In this document: in pieces, positions 50,315-58,968 of the stretch | Layout: each line of letters opens with the position of its first letter | Position numbering within the stretch: position 1 is the stretch's first letter | Source: a virus | Strand: one strand, 5' to 3' | IMG/VR virus record: IMGVR_UViG_3300042890_002891 | Coordinates: 1 to 64,000 of that record | DNA length: 64,000 nucleotides | Notes under the pieces: model-generated | Told to the model about the DNA's origin: nothing | Databases searched by the model: none | The model's input: only the letters and a program-made list of their open reading frames with translations | Position numbers and translations under genes: made by a program

Positions 50315-50971
50315 ATGAAATACAATCGAGTTTTTGCGTTTGGAGACAGTTTTACCTATGGGCATGAATTAAGTGATTGTCCTACTAATAACTGGCCGAC
50401 TCCGAGCAATCTTTCATACGGGGGATTAGTAGCTAATAAGTTATCTGCAGAATATCATTGCCATGCCATAGGAAGCTATGCCAACAACGCAATTTCTAGA
50501 AGAATAATACAAGCACTTCCAATATTAACACAGCATGACATGGTATTAGTTATGTGGACTGCCACTGTGAGACACGAGTTACTTTTACAGGATGAAGGGT
50601 GGATAAGTCTTTTGCCAACTAGCACCATGCCAATGTCAATAGAATATTTTAAACACATTGATACAACCCCACAGTATCATATTGACAAGACTTTAAAAGA
50701 AATATACATTTCTCAACAACTTTTAACCTCAGCAGATATACCACATATCTTTATGAGTTCAATGACCGATTTGTCTCAAGGAATACAAAATCAAGAAAAT
50801 TTACTGTCAACAAAACTTGATCTTGACAAATGGATATTTCTTGACAACGGCCTTGGGTTTGTCGAATGGTCAAAAAATATATTAAATCTTCAATTTAGTG
50901 GGCATCCTCGAGATGCCGCCCATGAAGCATTAGCAAAAAAAATACTAGCCAAAATACATGACCAAACCTGA
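50315..50971 (+). CDS. SGNH/GDSL hydrolase-like protein
   Basis: A 218-residue protein with the classical FAFGDSFTYGHEL block I (nucleophile S12), GSYANNAISRRII as block III and GHPRDAAHEALAKKI as block V (Asp-x-x-His). VLVMWTATVRHEL resembles the same part of the SGNH protein at 47438, so the two are distant paralogues. Preceded by a clear AAGGA ribosome site. Likely an esterase or acyltransferase acting on a sugar or lipid-linked intermediate; no export signal. AT-rich like its neighbour. Confidence 0.78.
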   Translation: MKYNRVFAFGDSFTYGHELSDCPTNNWPTPSNLSYGGLVANKLSAEYHCHAIGSYANNAISRRIIQALPILTQHDMVLVMWTATVRHELLLQDEGWISLLPTSTMPMSIEYFKHIDTTPQYHIDKTLKEIYISQQLLTSADIPHIFMSSMTDLSQGIQNQENLLSTKLDLDKWIFLDNGLGFVEWSKNILNLQFSGHPRDAAHEALAKKILAKIHDQT

Positions 50972-52247
50972 TTCACTATGCTTGGCCCCCTGGGTCCACA
51001 CCTATCTTTCGCCGCAGACCGAACGCAGAATGTGCTGTGCTTCGCGAGAGCCTGCACAGAATTTTGCGCAGTACATAGACACAGCCGCAGGCACAGGACG
51101 GTATATTCCCATCACACTAGAGCAACACTGGAATGGTGAACACATGCGAAGTGTGCGCAGACGCATGCTAGCTGGAGAAACCTTGCCCGAGTGCGAAGTG
51201 TGCAATGACCAACTGCTGAACACTGATGTGTACCGCACCTATTTTGAACACCTGTTCCGCCACAAACTGCCCGAAGTAATCAGCAGTACTGCCCCAGACG
51301 GCAGCACCACTATGCAGCCCGTGAGCTGGGATTATCGTTTTAGCAATCTGTGCAACTTCAAGTGTAGAATGTGCGGTGATATGTTGAGCAGCGCCTGGGA
51401 AAGCGAACAGCGTCAGCATAAAATGATTGACTGGACCAATCCCAAGAACGCCTGGATGCAGCCTGAGATTCGCCAAGAGATTGCTGTGTTTCAGGATACT
51501 CAGATTGAAAAAGAATTTTCAGATGCTGTAGAGCAACATCGTGTGGAAGAAGTGTACTGGGTAGGCGGCGAGCCCTTGATGTATGAACAGCACTGGCGCT
51601 ACATGGCTCGTATTGTGGAACTCGATGATGGCCACAGAGTATATGCCAGGTACAATACCAATCTCAGCAGAGTTGACTACGGTGGGCGTAATTTATTTCG
51701 TGATATACTGGCTCACATGCGCGATTGGCAAATATGCGCAAGTCTGGACGGAGTTGAAGCCACAGGAGAATACATTAGAACAGGACTTGACTACGATCAC
51801 TGGCTTGCGAACTTCCGTCAAGGATTAGAGTACAGTTCGCATCCAAGACAAATGCGCATAGACTTTACACTAACTCTACCGGGTATGACACAGGTCCTAG
51901 CGGTACAGCAACTAGCCCAAGAATTGGGTGTGCAACTGCTGGCCAAAGTGGTGTTTAGTTTCAGTCCAGATATCATAATGAGCCCACTGGCATTACCAAG
52001 AGAAATACTGCATCCTTGGCTGGACGAGCTGATTGATGTTACTTCAGGTGCCATGCGTGACGTGCTGGTGCAGTTGAAATCACGTCCCACATTTGACGAA
52101 CAATGGCCAGACACCTATGCTTCGGGTCTTGCAAAAGGCCGGGCATATATGTTACAATTAGAAAGCATACGCAAATCATCAACTTCGATGGCTGATATCC
52201 TGTCAGCAAGACCTGCGGTGCTAGAATGGTGGAACCAACATGCTTGA
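50958..52247 (+). CDS. Twitch-domain radical SAM protein
   Basis: A 429-residue protein: C8 (LCLAPW), C26-C27 (RMCC), CEVC, and radical SAM motif C132-x3-C136-x2-C139 (CNFKCRMC) followed by GDMLSSAW and VGGEPLM. The later SLDGVEATGEYIRTGLDYDH block, also found in the other copies, is a family landmark. It overlaps the SGNH gene by 14 nt and the next gene by 8 nt (ATGCTTGA). Last radical SAM gene of the plus-strand island. Substrate unknown. Confidence 0.88.
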   Translation: MTKPDSLCLAPWVHTYLSPQTERRMCCASREPAQNFAQYIDTAAGTGRYIPITLEQHWNGEHMRSVRRRMLAGETLPECEVCNDQLLNTDVYRTYFEHLFRHKLPEVISSTAPDGSTTMQPVSWDYRFSNLCNFKCRMCGDMLSSAWESEQRQHKMIDWTNPKNAWMQPEIRQEIAVFQDTQIEKEFSDAVEQHRVEEVYWVGGEPLMYEQHWRYMARIVELDDGHRVYARYNTNLSRVDYGGRNLFRDILAHMRDWQICASLDGVEATGEYIRTGLDYDHWLANFRQGLEYSSHPRQMRIDFTLTLPGMTQVLAVQQLAQELGVQLLAKVVFSFSPDIIMSPLALPREILHPWLDELIDVTSGAMRDVLVQLKSRPTFDEQWPDTYASGLAKGRAYMLQLESIRKSSTSMADILSARPAVLEWWNQHA

Positions 52248-53277
52248 TACTATACGGATGGACCTGAGAAGCACTGACGATCAAGTGATGTCAGTGTACA
52301 TTGATGTAGAGGATAACAGTCTCTCACGCAAATGGTTGGCAGCATTGAATCAGTTGATTCAGAATCAGAATCATCTAGAAAAGAATTACTGTTGGATAGG
52401 ATGGGCAAACAGCAAACGTGATCCAGAATACATCTGTACACAAATTAATCGCAGCATACATGCTGTTAATTCAGCAGGTCTAGGATATGTTATAAAAGAC
52501 TTTTTCACTCCTGCCAACACAATTGATATCAATCTTGGTATTAATCATGCCCACATGAATCAATTACACAGATATTTTGAAGACCTTCAAGGGGTATCGG
52601 GCGCAATGAGTCCGTATTACACAGCCGCAGATGATACAACTCGTTGGCACATACGTCAGTTGAATTTGCTGTGTCATGAACTAGAAAGTCTGGTATTAAG
52701 CATTCGCAAGTTAAAAACTGCTCCTGTATGGCAGCGACCATCGCAACTGATGTGTTGGCTGCAAGCACCACGTTTTGAATTAGATGCTGAAGATTATGAA
52801 TTGTTCGGAATAGAAACAATAAATCGATCTTTGGGCGGTGTGTATGCGGGAGTAAACAAAGCTGTGGGTAAACATCATTGGGAAGTGTTCACAGACGAAG
52901 GCCGAGACAGTCGTGTGAATGAACTGGTAACCAGTACACTTAGATCACAAACTCAAGCAGCCGGCGATTTTGATATAGAATGGGCCAATGATCCGGGTGC
53001 ATTTCCGTGGCAGATTTTGGCACTCAAAGAATTTCGCGAATGGTTAGTGGCCAACGGCTTTGATCCTGAAGATAAAAGTTTGACAATTGGCCATCCTAAG
53101 GTAGCACAAGTGGATCTTGTGCGCAGCTTTGGCACAACAGATTATGAAAAAATATGGTCGCAGTTATACAAGCACCAGGATGTGCATAGAATAAGTACTA
53201 GCACCGCTACTGCAACATACGAATATCACTGGAATGATCCAGACTATGATCTACAACAAATAAGGAAATTGAAATGA
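52240..53277 (+). CDS. Conserved phage protein of unknown function
   Basis: A 345-residue protein I do not recognise to function. Motifs include GYVIKDFFTPANTIDINLGI, HMNQLHRYFEDLQGVSG, HIRQLNLLCHELESLVLSIR and AGVNKAVGKHHWEVFTDEGR, with a C-terminal QVDLVRSFGTTDYEKIWSQ. It looks soluble and mainly alpha/beta. I associate the HRYFEDLQG region with proteins of other T4-like aquatic phages near radical SAM genes, but without certainty. It overlaps the radical SAM gene by 8 nt and the 33-residue gene by ATGA, so it is expressed with the island. Confidence 0.6.
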   Translation: MLDTIRMDLRSTDDQVMSVYIDVEDNSLSRKWLAALNQLIQNQNHLEKNYCWIGWANSKRDPEYICTQINRSIHAVNSAGLGYVIKDFFTPANTIDINLGINHAHMNQLHRYFEDLQGVSGAMSPYYTAADDTTRWHIRQLNLLCHELESLVLSIRKLKTAPVWQRPSQLMCWLQAPRFELDAEDYELFGIETINRSLGGVYAGVNKAVGKHHWEVFTDEGRDSRVNELVTSTLRSQTQAAGDFDIEWANDPGAFPWQILALKEFREWLVANGFDPEDKSLTIGHPKVAQVDLVRSFGTTDYEKIWSQLYKHQDVHRISTSTATATYEYHWNDPDYDLQQIRKLK

Positions 53278-53375
53278 CCTGGCTAAAGAACTTATGGGCA
53301 AGAATTACCCTGGAATATCGTTACCGAAAGAAATTAAAAGAATTGAGAAAGCGTGATCCTTTTATCTATAAATGA
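53274..53375 (+). CDS. 33-residue basic peptide
   Basis: An ATG at 53274 overlaps the previous stop (ATGA), and TGA at 53373-53375 overlaps the ATG of the carbamoyltransferase gene (ATGA). The peptide begins TWLKNLWARITLEYRYRKKL and ends KELRKRDPFIYK. It is an amphipathic basic helix with a charged end. The double ATGA coupling and the lack of any other gene in this gap argue that it is translated. Peptides ending in RDPFIY-like sequences occur in related phages as far as I recall. Possible roles: a small regulator, a membrane-surface peptide, or a substrate of the radical SAM enzymes; none is shown. Confidence 0.65.
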   Translation: MTWLKNLWARITLEYRYRKKLKELRKRDPFIYK

Positions 53376-54853
53376 ATATACTAGGAGTCTCGGCAGGGTT
53401 TCATGACGCTGCTGCCACAGTGCTGAGTTCACAAGGTGACGTGTTGTTTGCTGGACACAGCGAACGCTACAGCAAACGCAAGAATGATGCCGACTTCTGT
53501 CCAGGGCTCTTGGATGATATCTTGCCGTATGCACCTGCGCATGTGGCCTATTATGAACGTCCCTGGGCCAAGCAACTGCGTCAACTTTATGCTGGACAAG
53601 GCATTGACTGGAACAAACTCACAGTAGGGCAAATACTCAAGTCTCAGCTGGGCGACAGTATTGAACCAGAGCGAGTATCTAGTCACAGTCATCACCTGAG
53701 CCATGCGGCTTCAGGATTTCAAACCAGCCCGTTTGATCGTGCCACAGTCGTGGTAATAGATGCAGTGGGCGAATGGGAAACAGTTACTATATGGGGCGCA
53801 GAATATGATTCAACGGGTCGTGCAATTTATAAAAAACTGTGGCAACAAAATTACCCACATTCCATCGGACTCTTTTATAGTGCAGTCACTGGCCGCGTTG
53901 GCCTACACCCACTAGACGAAGAATACATACTAATGGGCATGGCTGCTTATGGCAATCCGGGCATCAGCGAACTCATGAGAATGAATCTGGTGCAGGATGA
54001 ATGGGAAATTAGATTCAAAGAAAATCTACACACAGGACTAGATCCCAAGTATCTGGAACATTTTAGTGACGCAGATCTGGCAGCAGGGGCACAGGATCTA
54101 GCGGAAGACTTGATTCTAAACGTCATGATGCGAGCTCGAAACTTCAAGTTCAGCAGCAATCTAGTTTATCAAGGCGGGGTTGCACTCAATTGCAGTGCCA
54201 ACAGACGAATAGGAAATTATTTTGAAAACATTTGGATTATGCCTTGCCCTGGTGATGCTGGCTCTAGCCTGGGAGCCGCTGCGTTGGCTTATGGTCAGCG
54301 GGTTAATTGGACTAGTGCTTTTCTTGGCCATGATATCCCCGGTGCTTATCCTGTTAATCTTCTACTTGATAATCTTGTTACCACTGGCATTGTTGGCGTG
54401 GCCTCAGGTCGTGCAGAGTTTGGACCTAGAGCCCTTGGACATAGAAGCCTGCTTGCAGACCCCAGAGGACCAGACATAAAAGATCGTGTGAATGAAATCA
54501 AACGACGTCAACAGTTCCGACCATTTGCTCCTGTGATACTGGAAGAACTGGCTGATCAGTACTTTATCATGCCTCGTGGTTGGGAACACAGTCCTTACAT
54601 GCAGTCAGTGAGTCATTGTCGCAGTCCTGAACTGTATCCTGCTATTGTGCATCATGATGGCACCAGCAGAGTACAAACTGTATCAAAAGATTCGCCATCG
54701 GGCATTAGAGAACTCTTGGAAAAATGGTATGTCATGACCGGCTGTCCCATGCTGCTGAACACCAGCCTGAACATACGCGGTGAACCCATGGTCAACGATC
54801 GCGCGGACGCAGATCGATTCGAAGCCTTGTACGGTGTTACTGTGTGTAGCTAA
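53372..54853 (+). CDS. Carbamoyltransferase, NodU/TobZ family
   Basis: A 493-residue protein. The N-terminal domain starts NILGVSAGFHDAAATVL with H-D of the ASKHA fold. HHLSHAAS at 107-114 and VVVIDAVGEWETVTIW follow, then EYILMGMAAYGNP and YQGGVALNCSANRRIG, and the C-terminal domain has GRAEFGPRALGHRSLLADPR and RQQFRPFAPVILEE. These are the signatures of O-carbamoyltransferases that transfer carbamoyl from carbamoyl phosphate via an adenylate to sugar hydroxyls. Somewhat shorter than bacterial NodU (about 560 residues). Last plus-strand gene of the island, its 3' end overlapping a convergent gene by 17 nt. Confidence 0.88.
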   Translation: MNILGVSAGFHDAAATVLSSQGDVLFAGHSERYSKRKNDADFCPGLLDDILPYAPAHVAYYERPWAKQLRQLYAGQGIDWNKLTVGQILKSQLGDSIEPERVSSHSHHLSHAASGFQTSPFDRATVVVIDAVGEWETVTIWGAEYDSTGRAIYKKLWQQNYPHSIGLFYSAVTGRVGLHPLDEEYILMGMAAYGNPGISELMRMNLVQDEWEIRFKENLHTGLDPKYLEHFSDADLAAGAQDLAEDLILNVMMRARNFKFSSNLVYQGGVALNCSANRRIGNYFENIWIMPCPGDAGSSLGAAALAYGQRVNWTSAFLGHDIPGAYPVNLLLDNLVTTGIVGVASGRAEFGPRALGHRSLLADPRGPDIKDRVNEIKRRQQFRPFAPVILEELADQYFIMPRGWEHSPYMQSVSHCRSPELYPAIVHHDGTSRVQTVSKDSPSGIRELLEKWYVMTGCPMLLNTSLNIRGEPMVNDRADADRFEALYGVTVCS

Positions 54854-56009
54854 GACGGTCAATCAAGCGAGCTAGACTGGGCCTGGAACGCTGTATAAAC
54901 AATTGTTGGTTGTGTATCAAATCGGGCATGCATTTCAAATACCATTGATGCAGGTCCTGCTGTTTGATCTGCTGCAAAGTTTGTTTTACAGCAAACCAAC
55001 GTTGAGTATTATCTACTATGCTATCGTAACTGTTGTCAATCACTGAATCAAATGTACGATATCCTGCAGAACGCAAGGCCGCCAAACTGCCCACGGGTCC
55101 TGCTATCACAAATGGTTGTCCAAACTTCATGCACTTGTAGGTTTTTTCAGTGATAAAAGCACCACCGCTTTGATCCACATCAAACAAGGTTTCGATTGAG
55201 ATGTGGCAATAGCTGTTAAGATAAAGATCAGTATTGATCATTCTGTGATCGTTGTGTGCATCTGAATCAGGACCGTCACAGTAGTATGGACCATTTGCCA
55301 GGAACAACTGTAGTTTTTTGACCCAGTCCGAGTCAGACTTTATGCTAATAGGGTTGTTGTCCTCCAGATCATCTATAGTGCAATCAGTATTGTAACTCCA
55401 CAGGCTGTTGTTTAGAATACCATCGGCATGCAGATCACTCATGATGCTGCCGCGCCACCATTTGTGTATGCGATTCAGTGCAGTAAAGTCATACTGTCTA
55501 GGAAGATCAGTTACAGGAGTGTAACCTTGACGACGATTAACATAACTCAAAAAGTATTCGTGATCTGGAAAGTAATGGCATCTAGCCACAGAATTGGCCA
55601 CAGTATTGGCACTCACAAACAAATAACAATCCACAGGCAGCTGATGTTGCACACACAAACTATCCAGACGTTCTCGTATGCGATCAGGATTGTCCCCTTC
55701 GTGATAGTAGAACAATACTTTTATTTCTTTCAGCTGCAATTTAGCAATAGTGTTGAGTTTCATTAGTCCAAAATAATCACAATCAAAATCGTGCCAGCCC
55801 AGCGCAACCGGATACCAACTACCTGCGGGTGCTTGATCCACTGTGCTGCTGGTCCAAACGGCCCCTGCATGTTTGAGATATACTAGCAGTCTGAATGCAA
55901 TTGTTCTGGGCCAGGTGTTGTCAAAGTCGTCTGGCCCTAGACCTAGATCAGCAAGATTAGGATATCCTAATTCAGGATCACTCATGGTGTCGTAGCAAAA
56001 ATTTATCAT
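54837..56009 (-). CDS. Glycosyltransferase-like protein, EKT/DESYD family (copy 4)
   Basis: A 390-residue protein. Family blocks: YDFTALNRIHKWWRGSIMSD, ISIETLFDVDQSGGAFITEK, TYKCMKFGQPFVIAGPVGSL, and YRTFDSVIDNSYDSIVDNTQ. The N-terminal FCYDTMSDPELGYPNLADLG region is not shared with all copies. It lies on the minus strand, downstream of copy 5 with ATGA coupling, and overlaps the carbamoyltransferase 3' end convergently by 17 nt. Possible donor: a nucleotide sugar; acceptor unknown. Confidence 0.62.
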   Translation of the reverse strand: MINFCYDTMSDPELGYPNLADLGLGPDDFDNTWPRTIAFRLLVYLKHAGAVWTSSTVDQAPAGSWYPVALGWHDFDCDYFGLMKLNTIAKLQLKEIKVLFYYHEGDNPDRIRERLDSLCVQHQLPVDCYLFVSANTVANSVARCHYFPDHEYFLSYVNRRQGYTPVTDLPRQYDFTALNRIHKWWRGSIMSDLHADGILNNSLWSYNTDCTIDDLEDNNPISIKSDSDWVKKLQLFLANGPYYCDGPDSDAHNDHRMINTDLYLNSYCHISIETLFDVDQSGGAFITEKTYKCMKFGQPFVIAGPVGSLAALRSAGYRTFDSVIDNSYDSIVDNTQRWFAVKQTLQQIKQQDLHQWYLKCMPDLIHNQQLFIQRSRPSLARLIDRLSYTQ

Positions 56010-57154
56010 GTATCTATCTGTGCCAGCATGTTGTTTAGTTCAGTCCACAATACTGCTTCAAAACCACCCTTGTAGAAATGATTCCAGTTGTGTTCTATTA
56101 CTTCTTGAGCTGCATCAAACAACTGTTGCTTGGCTTTGGTAGACAGCACGTCTAGACTCTTTAGCAGTTCAGCAATGCGAGTAATACGCAAATCGTCCTC
56201 GGCCAAATCATAACTCTCGTCCCAGATGTTGCCAAAGGTTCGGAAACCGTAACTGCGCAGGTATTCGAGACTACCACGTGTGCCCACAACAACAAATGGC
56301 ATACCTAGAGCAATGGGCTTGAATGTCTTTTCAGTCAAATGATGTCTACGTCCTGTAGCCACAGTTTCAGTCACAAGATATAGTAGGCTTTCGGCTGCCT
56401 CATCAAACAAGCTGAGCCAACAGCTATGCATGGGATGGTCGGTTTCATTCACAAAGTTGATGGGCAAGGTCTGTGCCGCAAATACAGATTCAATGTCAGG
56501 ATATTTTGCTGCCAAGGGCTTGATGGCATGGTGTATGCTGATGTTTTCTGCAGGGCATGTGTCGGGACAACTGATATGATTGTGCGTCATATCATGCTTG
56601 AATATGTGATACAGTATTTCTAATCTATGTTGCCGTTCGCCAGCCACAATACGATTAGGGGCAATAAATGTTCGGGTTATAGTGCGTTCTTGTATTGGCT
56701 GTATCAAAAAGGTCTTGTCATATCCGCGATACCAGTCCAGTGCTGCCCAGCCATGAAAGAAATAGTAAGCAGGTTTCCACTTGAAATGAGCACACACATA
56801 TTCAACATTTTCGCTATCATGTTCACTGGTCAACAGGTATCCAGGAATTTCACCATTTGCACGTGGTATCTTGCTCCAGGCGCCAGTGACTCTATTAAGA
56901 TATATGTTGGAGTGTATATCTGCATTGAGAGTTATAACTTTCTCAAAAGTCTCCATGTGTATGCTCAAATGAATAGGCTCTTGGTCATAAATGAATATAT
57001 AATTGTGTTCGTGAGCAGTATCACTACCGTAACTAACTACACTGTCTGGATCACTGCGCCCAAACGGATCGCAATGAAACACTCTGTAACCTGGACGATT
57101 CCGTTGAAACCAAGGCCAAAAAGTGTTGTTGTAAATTTCATCTATTCTGATCAT
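56006..57154 (-). CDS. Glycosyltransferase-like protein, EKT/DESYD family (copy 5)
   Basis: A 382-residue protein from ATG at 57154; the open frame extends further but into the divergent gene. Best example of the family: TRTFIAPNRIVAGERQHRLE, YLVTETVATGRRHHLTEKTF, KPIALGMPFVVVGTRGSLEY and LRSYGFRTFGNIWDESYDLA. The start codon is 2 nt from that of the plus-strand gene at 57157. An AATATAAAATA string on the minus strand (57176-57166) could act as a promoter -10. Fits a GT-B-like transferase acting with the neighbouring sugar genes. Confidence 0.65.
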   Translation of the reverse strand: MIRIDEIYNNTFWPWFQRNRPGYRVFHCDPFGRSDPDSVVSYGSDTAHEHNYIFIYDQEPIHLSIHMETFEKVITLNADIHSNIYLNRVTGAWSKIPRANGEIPGYLLTSEHDSENVEYVCAHFKWKPAYYFFHGWAALDWYRGYDKTFLIQPIQERTITRTFIAPNRIVAGERQHRLEILYHIFKHDMTHNHISCPDTCPAENISIHHAIKPLAAKYPDIESVFAAQTLPINFVNETDHPMHSCWLSLFDEAAESLLYLVTETVATGRRHHLTEKTFKPIALGMPFVVVGTRGSLEYLRSYGFRTFGNIWDESYDLAEDDLRITRIAELLKSLDVLSTKAKQQLFDAAQEVIEHNWNHFYKGGFEAVLWTELNNMLAQIDT

Positions 57155-57156
57155 TA

Positions 57157-58968
57157 ATGTTCGACGTATTTTATATTGGAAATAAACCCAACCTGTTTGT
57201 GCATGAGTGTGAGGTTGAATCAATTGAACAAGCACAGCAACAGAGTCGCACTGGATATTTCTGGATGGTATCATACTTAGTGGATTACACAGGGTTCAAT
57301 TTCCTTTGGAAACCAGCACCTTGGCAAGGTCATCAGTGTCATGCTTGGCCCAGCCAATGGCAAAAAGATTCAGGTACATATCTAGCGCCCAAGTCAGGCT
57401 ATTTTGAAATCAACTACAGAAAAGACCAAGTGCTGACGCGGTTACAGGACCGGAGCAACTGGGTCATTCCTGACAATTTTGATGCAGATAGTTTTGACTT
57501 CTCCTGGCATCCTGACACAACAGAACCTGATTATGTATATCAATTTGGCACACAGCATCAACGCACAGGCGGTCCAAAATATTGTGTGGCAGGTGCCATA
57601 GATCTGAAGTTTTGCGATCAAGTCAGAGGAAGTGTCAAGTCTGGCACAACACCCATAATTGAAATAAATCACCTGGACGGCAATGCTGGACAAGTTCCAG
57701 GAGTTGTATCCACTGTTCGTTACTTTGACAACTACAAAGATACACTTGCTAGAATTGCCAACACTTGTGAACACGAGTATGTGTGGATTGTCAGTAGTAT
57801 CTGCGACTACAGTAATTTTGACTTCTCCTGGCATCCTGAGCTATGGCAAAACACCATGCTGCATGTGTTTGCTAGCGACGAGCAAAAGTTTGGCGACACA
57901 TTCTATATGCATGTGCCCAGCTTCCAAAAGCGTATAGATCAATTTGCATTGCTTGATTGGTATGATCTAAACTTTGTTAGTACTGGCGTTCCACGTAGAC
58001 CCATGCCCATAGTACAGCACGATCAAGACAGTCATGCAGATGTGATTCGGACTCGAAACTTTGCCGGTCCACTAGCAGTATTCACACAGTCTGCCTACAT
58101 GAGCGCAAACTTGGTCACTGTGTCATTGTGGAGAGAACAAACCAAGACTATAGTTCCGTTGAATCCCGGTGCATCTAGTGTGATTGTGCCTCGAACAGCC
58201 GTGCCTTATATCAAGACACAGCTATACGATTACCCTTATGTGGACAAGACGCATCGTGTGCTACTGGATCCGCGCCAGGACATTGTGTTCATCTCCAACG
58301 GTGAAACCAACGCTGAAGATAATTGGACAATTCTAGAAAGCAGAATCATAGGACTAGAGACAAATAAACTACACAGAGTCGATCGTGTGAATGGTCGTGC
58401 AGCAGCATATCATGCAGCAGCCCAGGCCAGTACTACGCCGTGGTTCTTTGCTGTGTTTGGTAAGTTAGCAATTGATCTTGACTTTGACTGGGCATGGCAA
58501 CCTGATCGCATGCAACAAGCCAAACACTATATCTTTCATGCTCGGAATCCGGTCAATGGCCTAATATACGGACATCAGGCCATGATCGCATACAACAAAC
58601 AATTGGTACTAGACAATCCAGGAGTGGGACTAGACTTCACGCTGGACTCACCACATGAAGTAGTGCCCATCTTGAGTGGAGTGGCATACTACGATACTAG
58701 TGCCTGGAGTACATGGCGCACAGCATTCAGAGAAGTTCTAAAACTTCAAGCCAGCTTGCCAGATGTGGAAAATGAATACCGTCTAAACAAATGGCTTGAT
58801 ATCAACAGTGACGAAACAGATCCGCAGTGGAGCCGACTTGGTGCAGAAGATGCTGTAGAATATTACAATCAAGTCAACGGTGACTTTGCAGCTCTTAAGA
58901 AAAGCTACGAGTGGGAGTGGCTTGCAAGTTATGCGTTTGTCAAACGCAGCCTATTACCGAGTCAATGA
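57157..58968 (+). CDS. Glycosyltransferase-like protein with four WxP repeats
   Basis: A 603-residue protein. Four copies of an F-(N/D)-(F/W)-x-W-x-P motif occur: FNFLWKP (47-53), FDFSWHP (113-119), FDFSWHP (221-227) and FDWAWQP (about 443-449). Each repeat is followed by H-x-F or a similar aromatic block. The last 220 residues match the protein at 39513 (VDRVNGRAAAYHAAAQASTT, HARNPVNGLIYGHQAM). Thus repeat units precede a GT-A-like domain. A transferase with a repetitive acceptor-binding part is my inference. The start is 2 nt from the divergent gene, without a visible Shine-Dalgarno site. The 3' end overlaps the aminotransferase gene by 29 nt. Confidence 0.6.
   Translation: MFDVFYIGNKPNLFVHECEVESIEQAQQQSRTGYFWMVSYLVDYTGFNFLWKPAPWQGHQCHAWPSQWQKDSGTYLAPKSGYFEINYRKDQVLTRLQDRSNWVIPDNFDADSFDFSWHPDTTEPDYVYQFGTQHQRTGGPKYCVAGAIDLKFCDQVRGSVKSGTTPIIEINHLDGNAGQVPGVVSTVRYFDNYKDTLARIANTCEHEYVWIVSSICDYSNFDFSWHPELWQNTMLHVFASDEQKFGDTFYMHVPSFQKRIDQFALLDWYDLNFVSTGVPRRPMPIVQHDQDSHADVIRTRNFAGPLAVFTQSAYMSANLVTVSLWREQTKTIVPLNPGASSVIVPRTAVPYIKTQLYDYPYVDKTHRVLLDPRQDIVFISNGETNAEDNWTILESRIIGLETNKLHRVDRVNGRAAAYHAAAQASTTPWFFAVFGKLAIDLDFDWAWQPDRMQQAKHYIFHARNPVNGLIYGHQAMIAYNKQLVLDNPGVGLDFTLDSPHEVVPILSGVAYYDTSAWSTWRTAFREVLKLQASLPDVENEYRLNKWLDINSDETDPQWSRLGAEDAVEYYNQVNGDFAALKKSYEWEWLASYAFVKRSLLPSQ

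Noticed and set aside
53274-53375. Typical RiPP precursor peptide call
   Set aside because: No leader/core division, no Cys/Ser/Thr-rich or Gly-rich core; kept only as a testable possibility.
54222-54479. 85-residue hydrophobic plus-strand frame that looks like a membrane protein
   Set aside because: It lies out of frame inside the carbamoyltransferase gene, whose motifs are intact across the region; no ribosome site.
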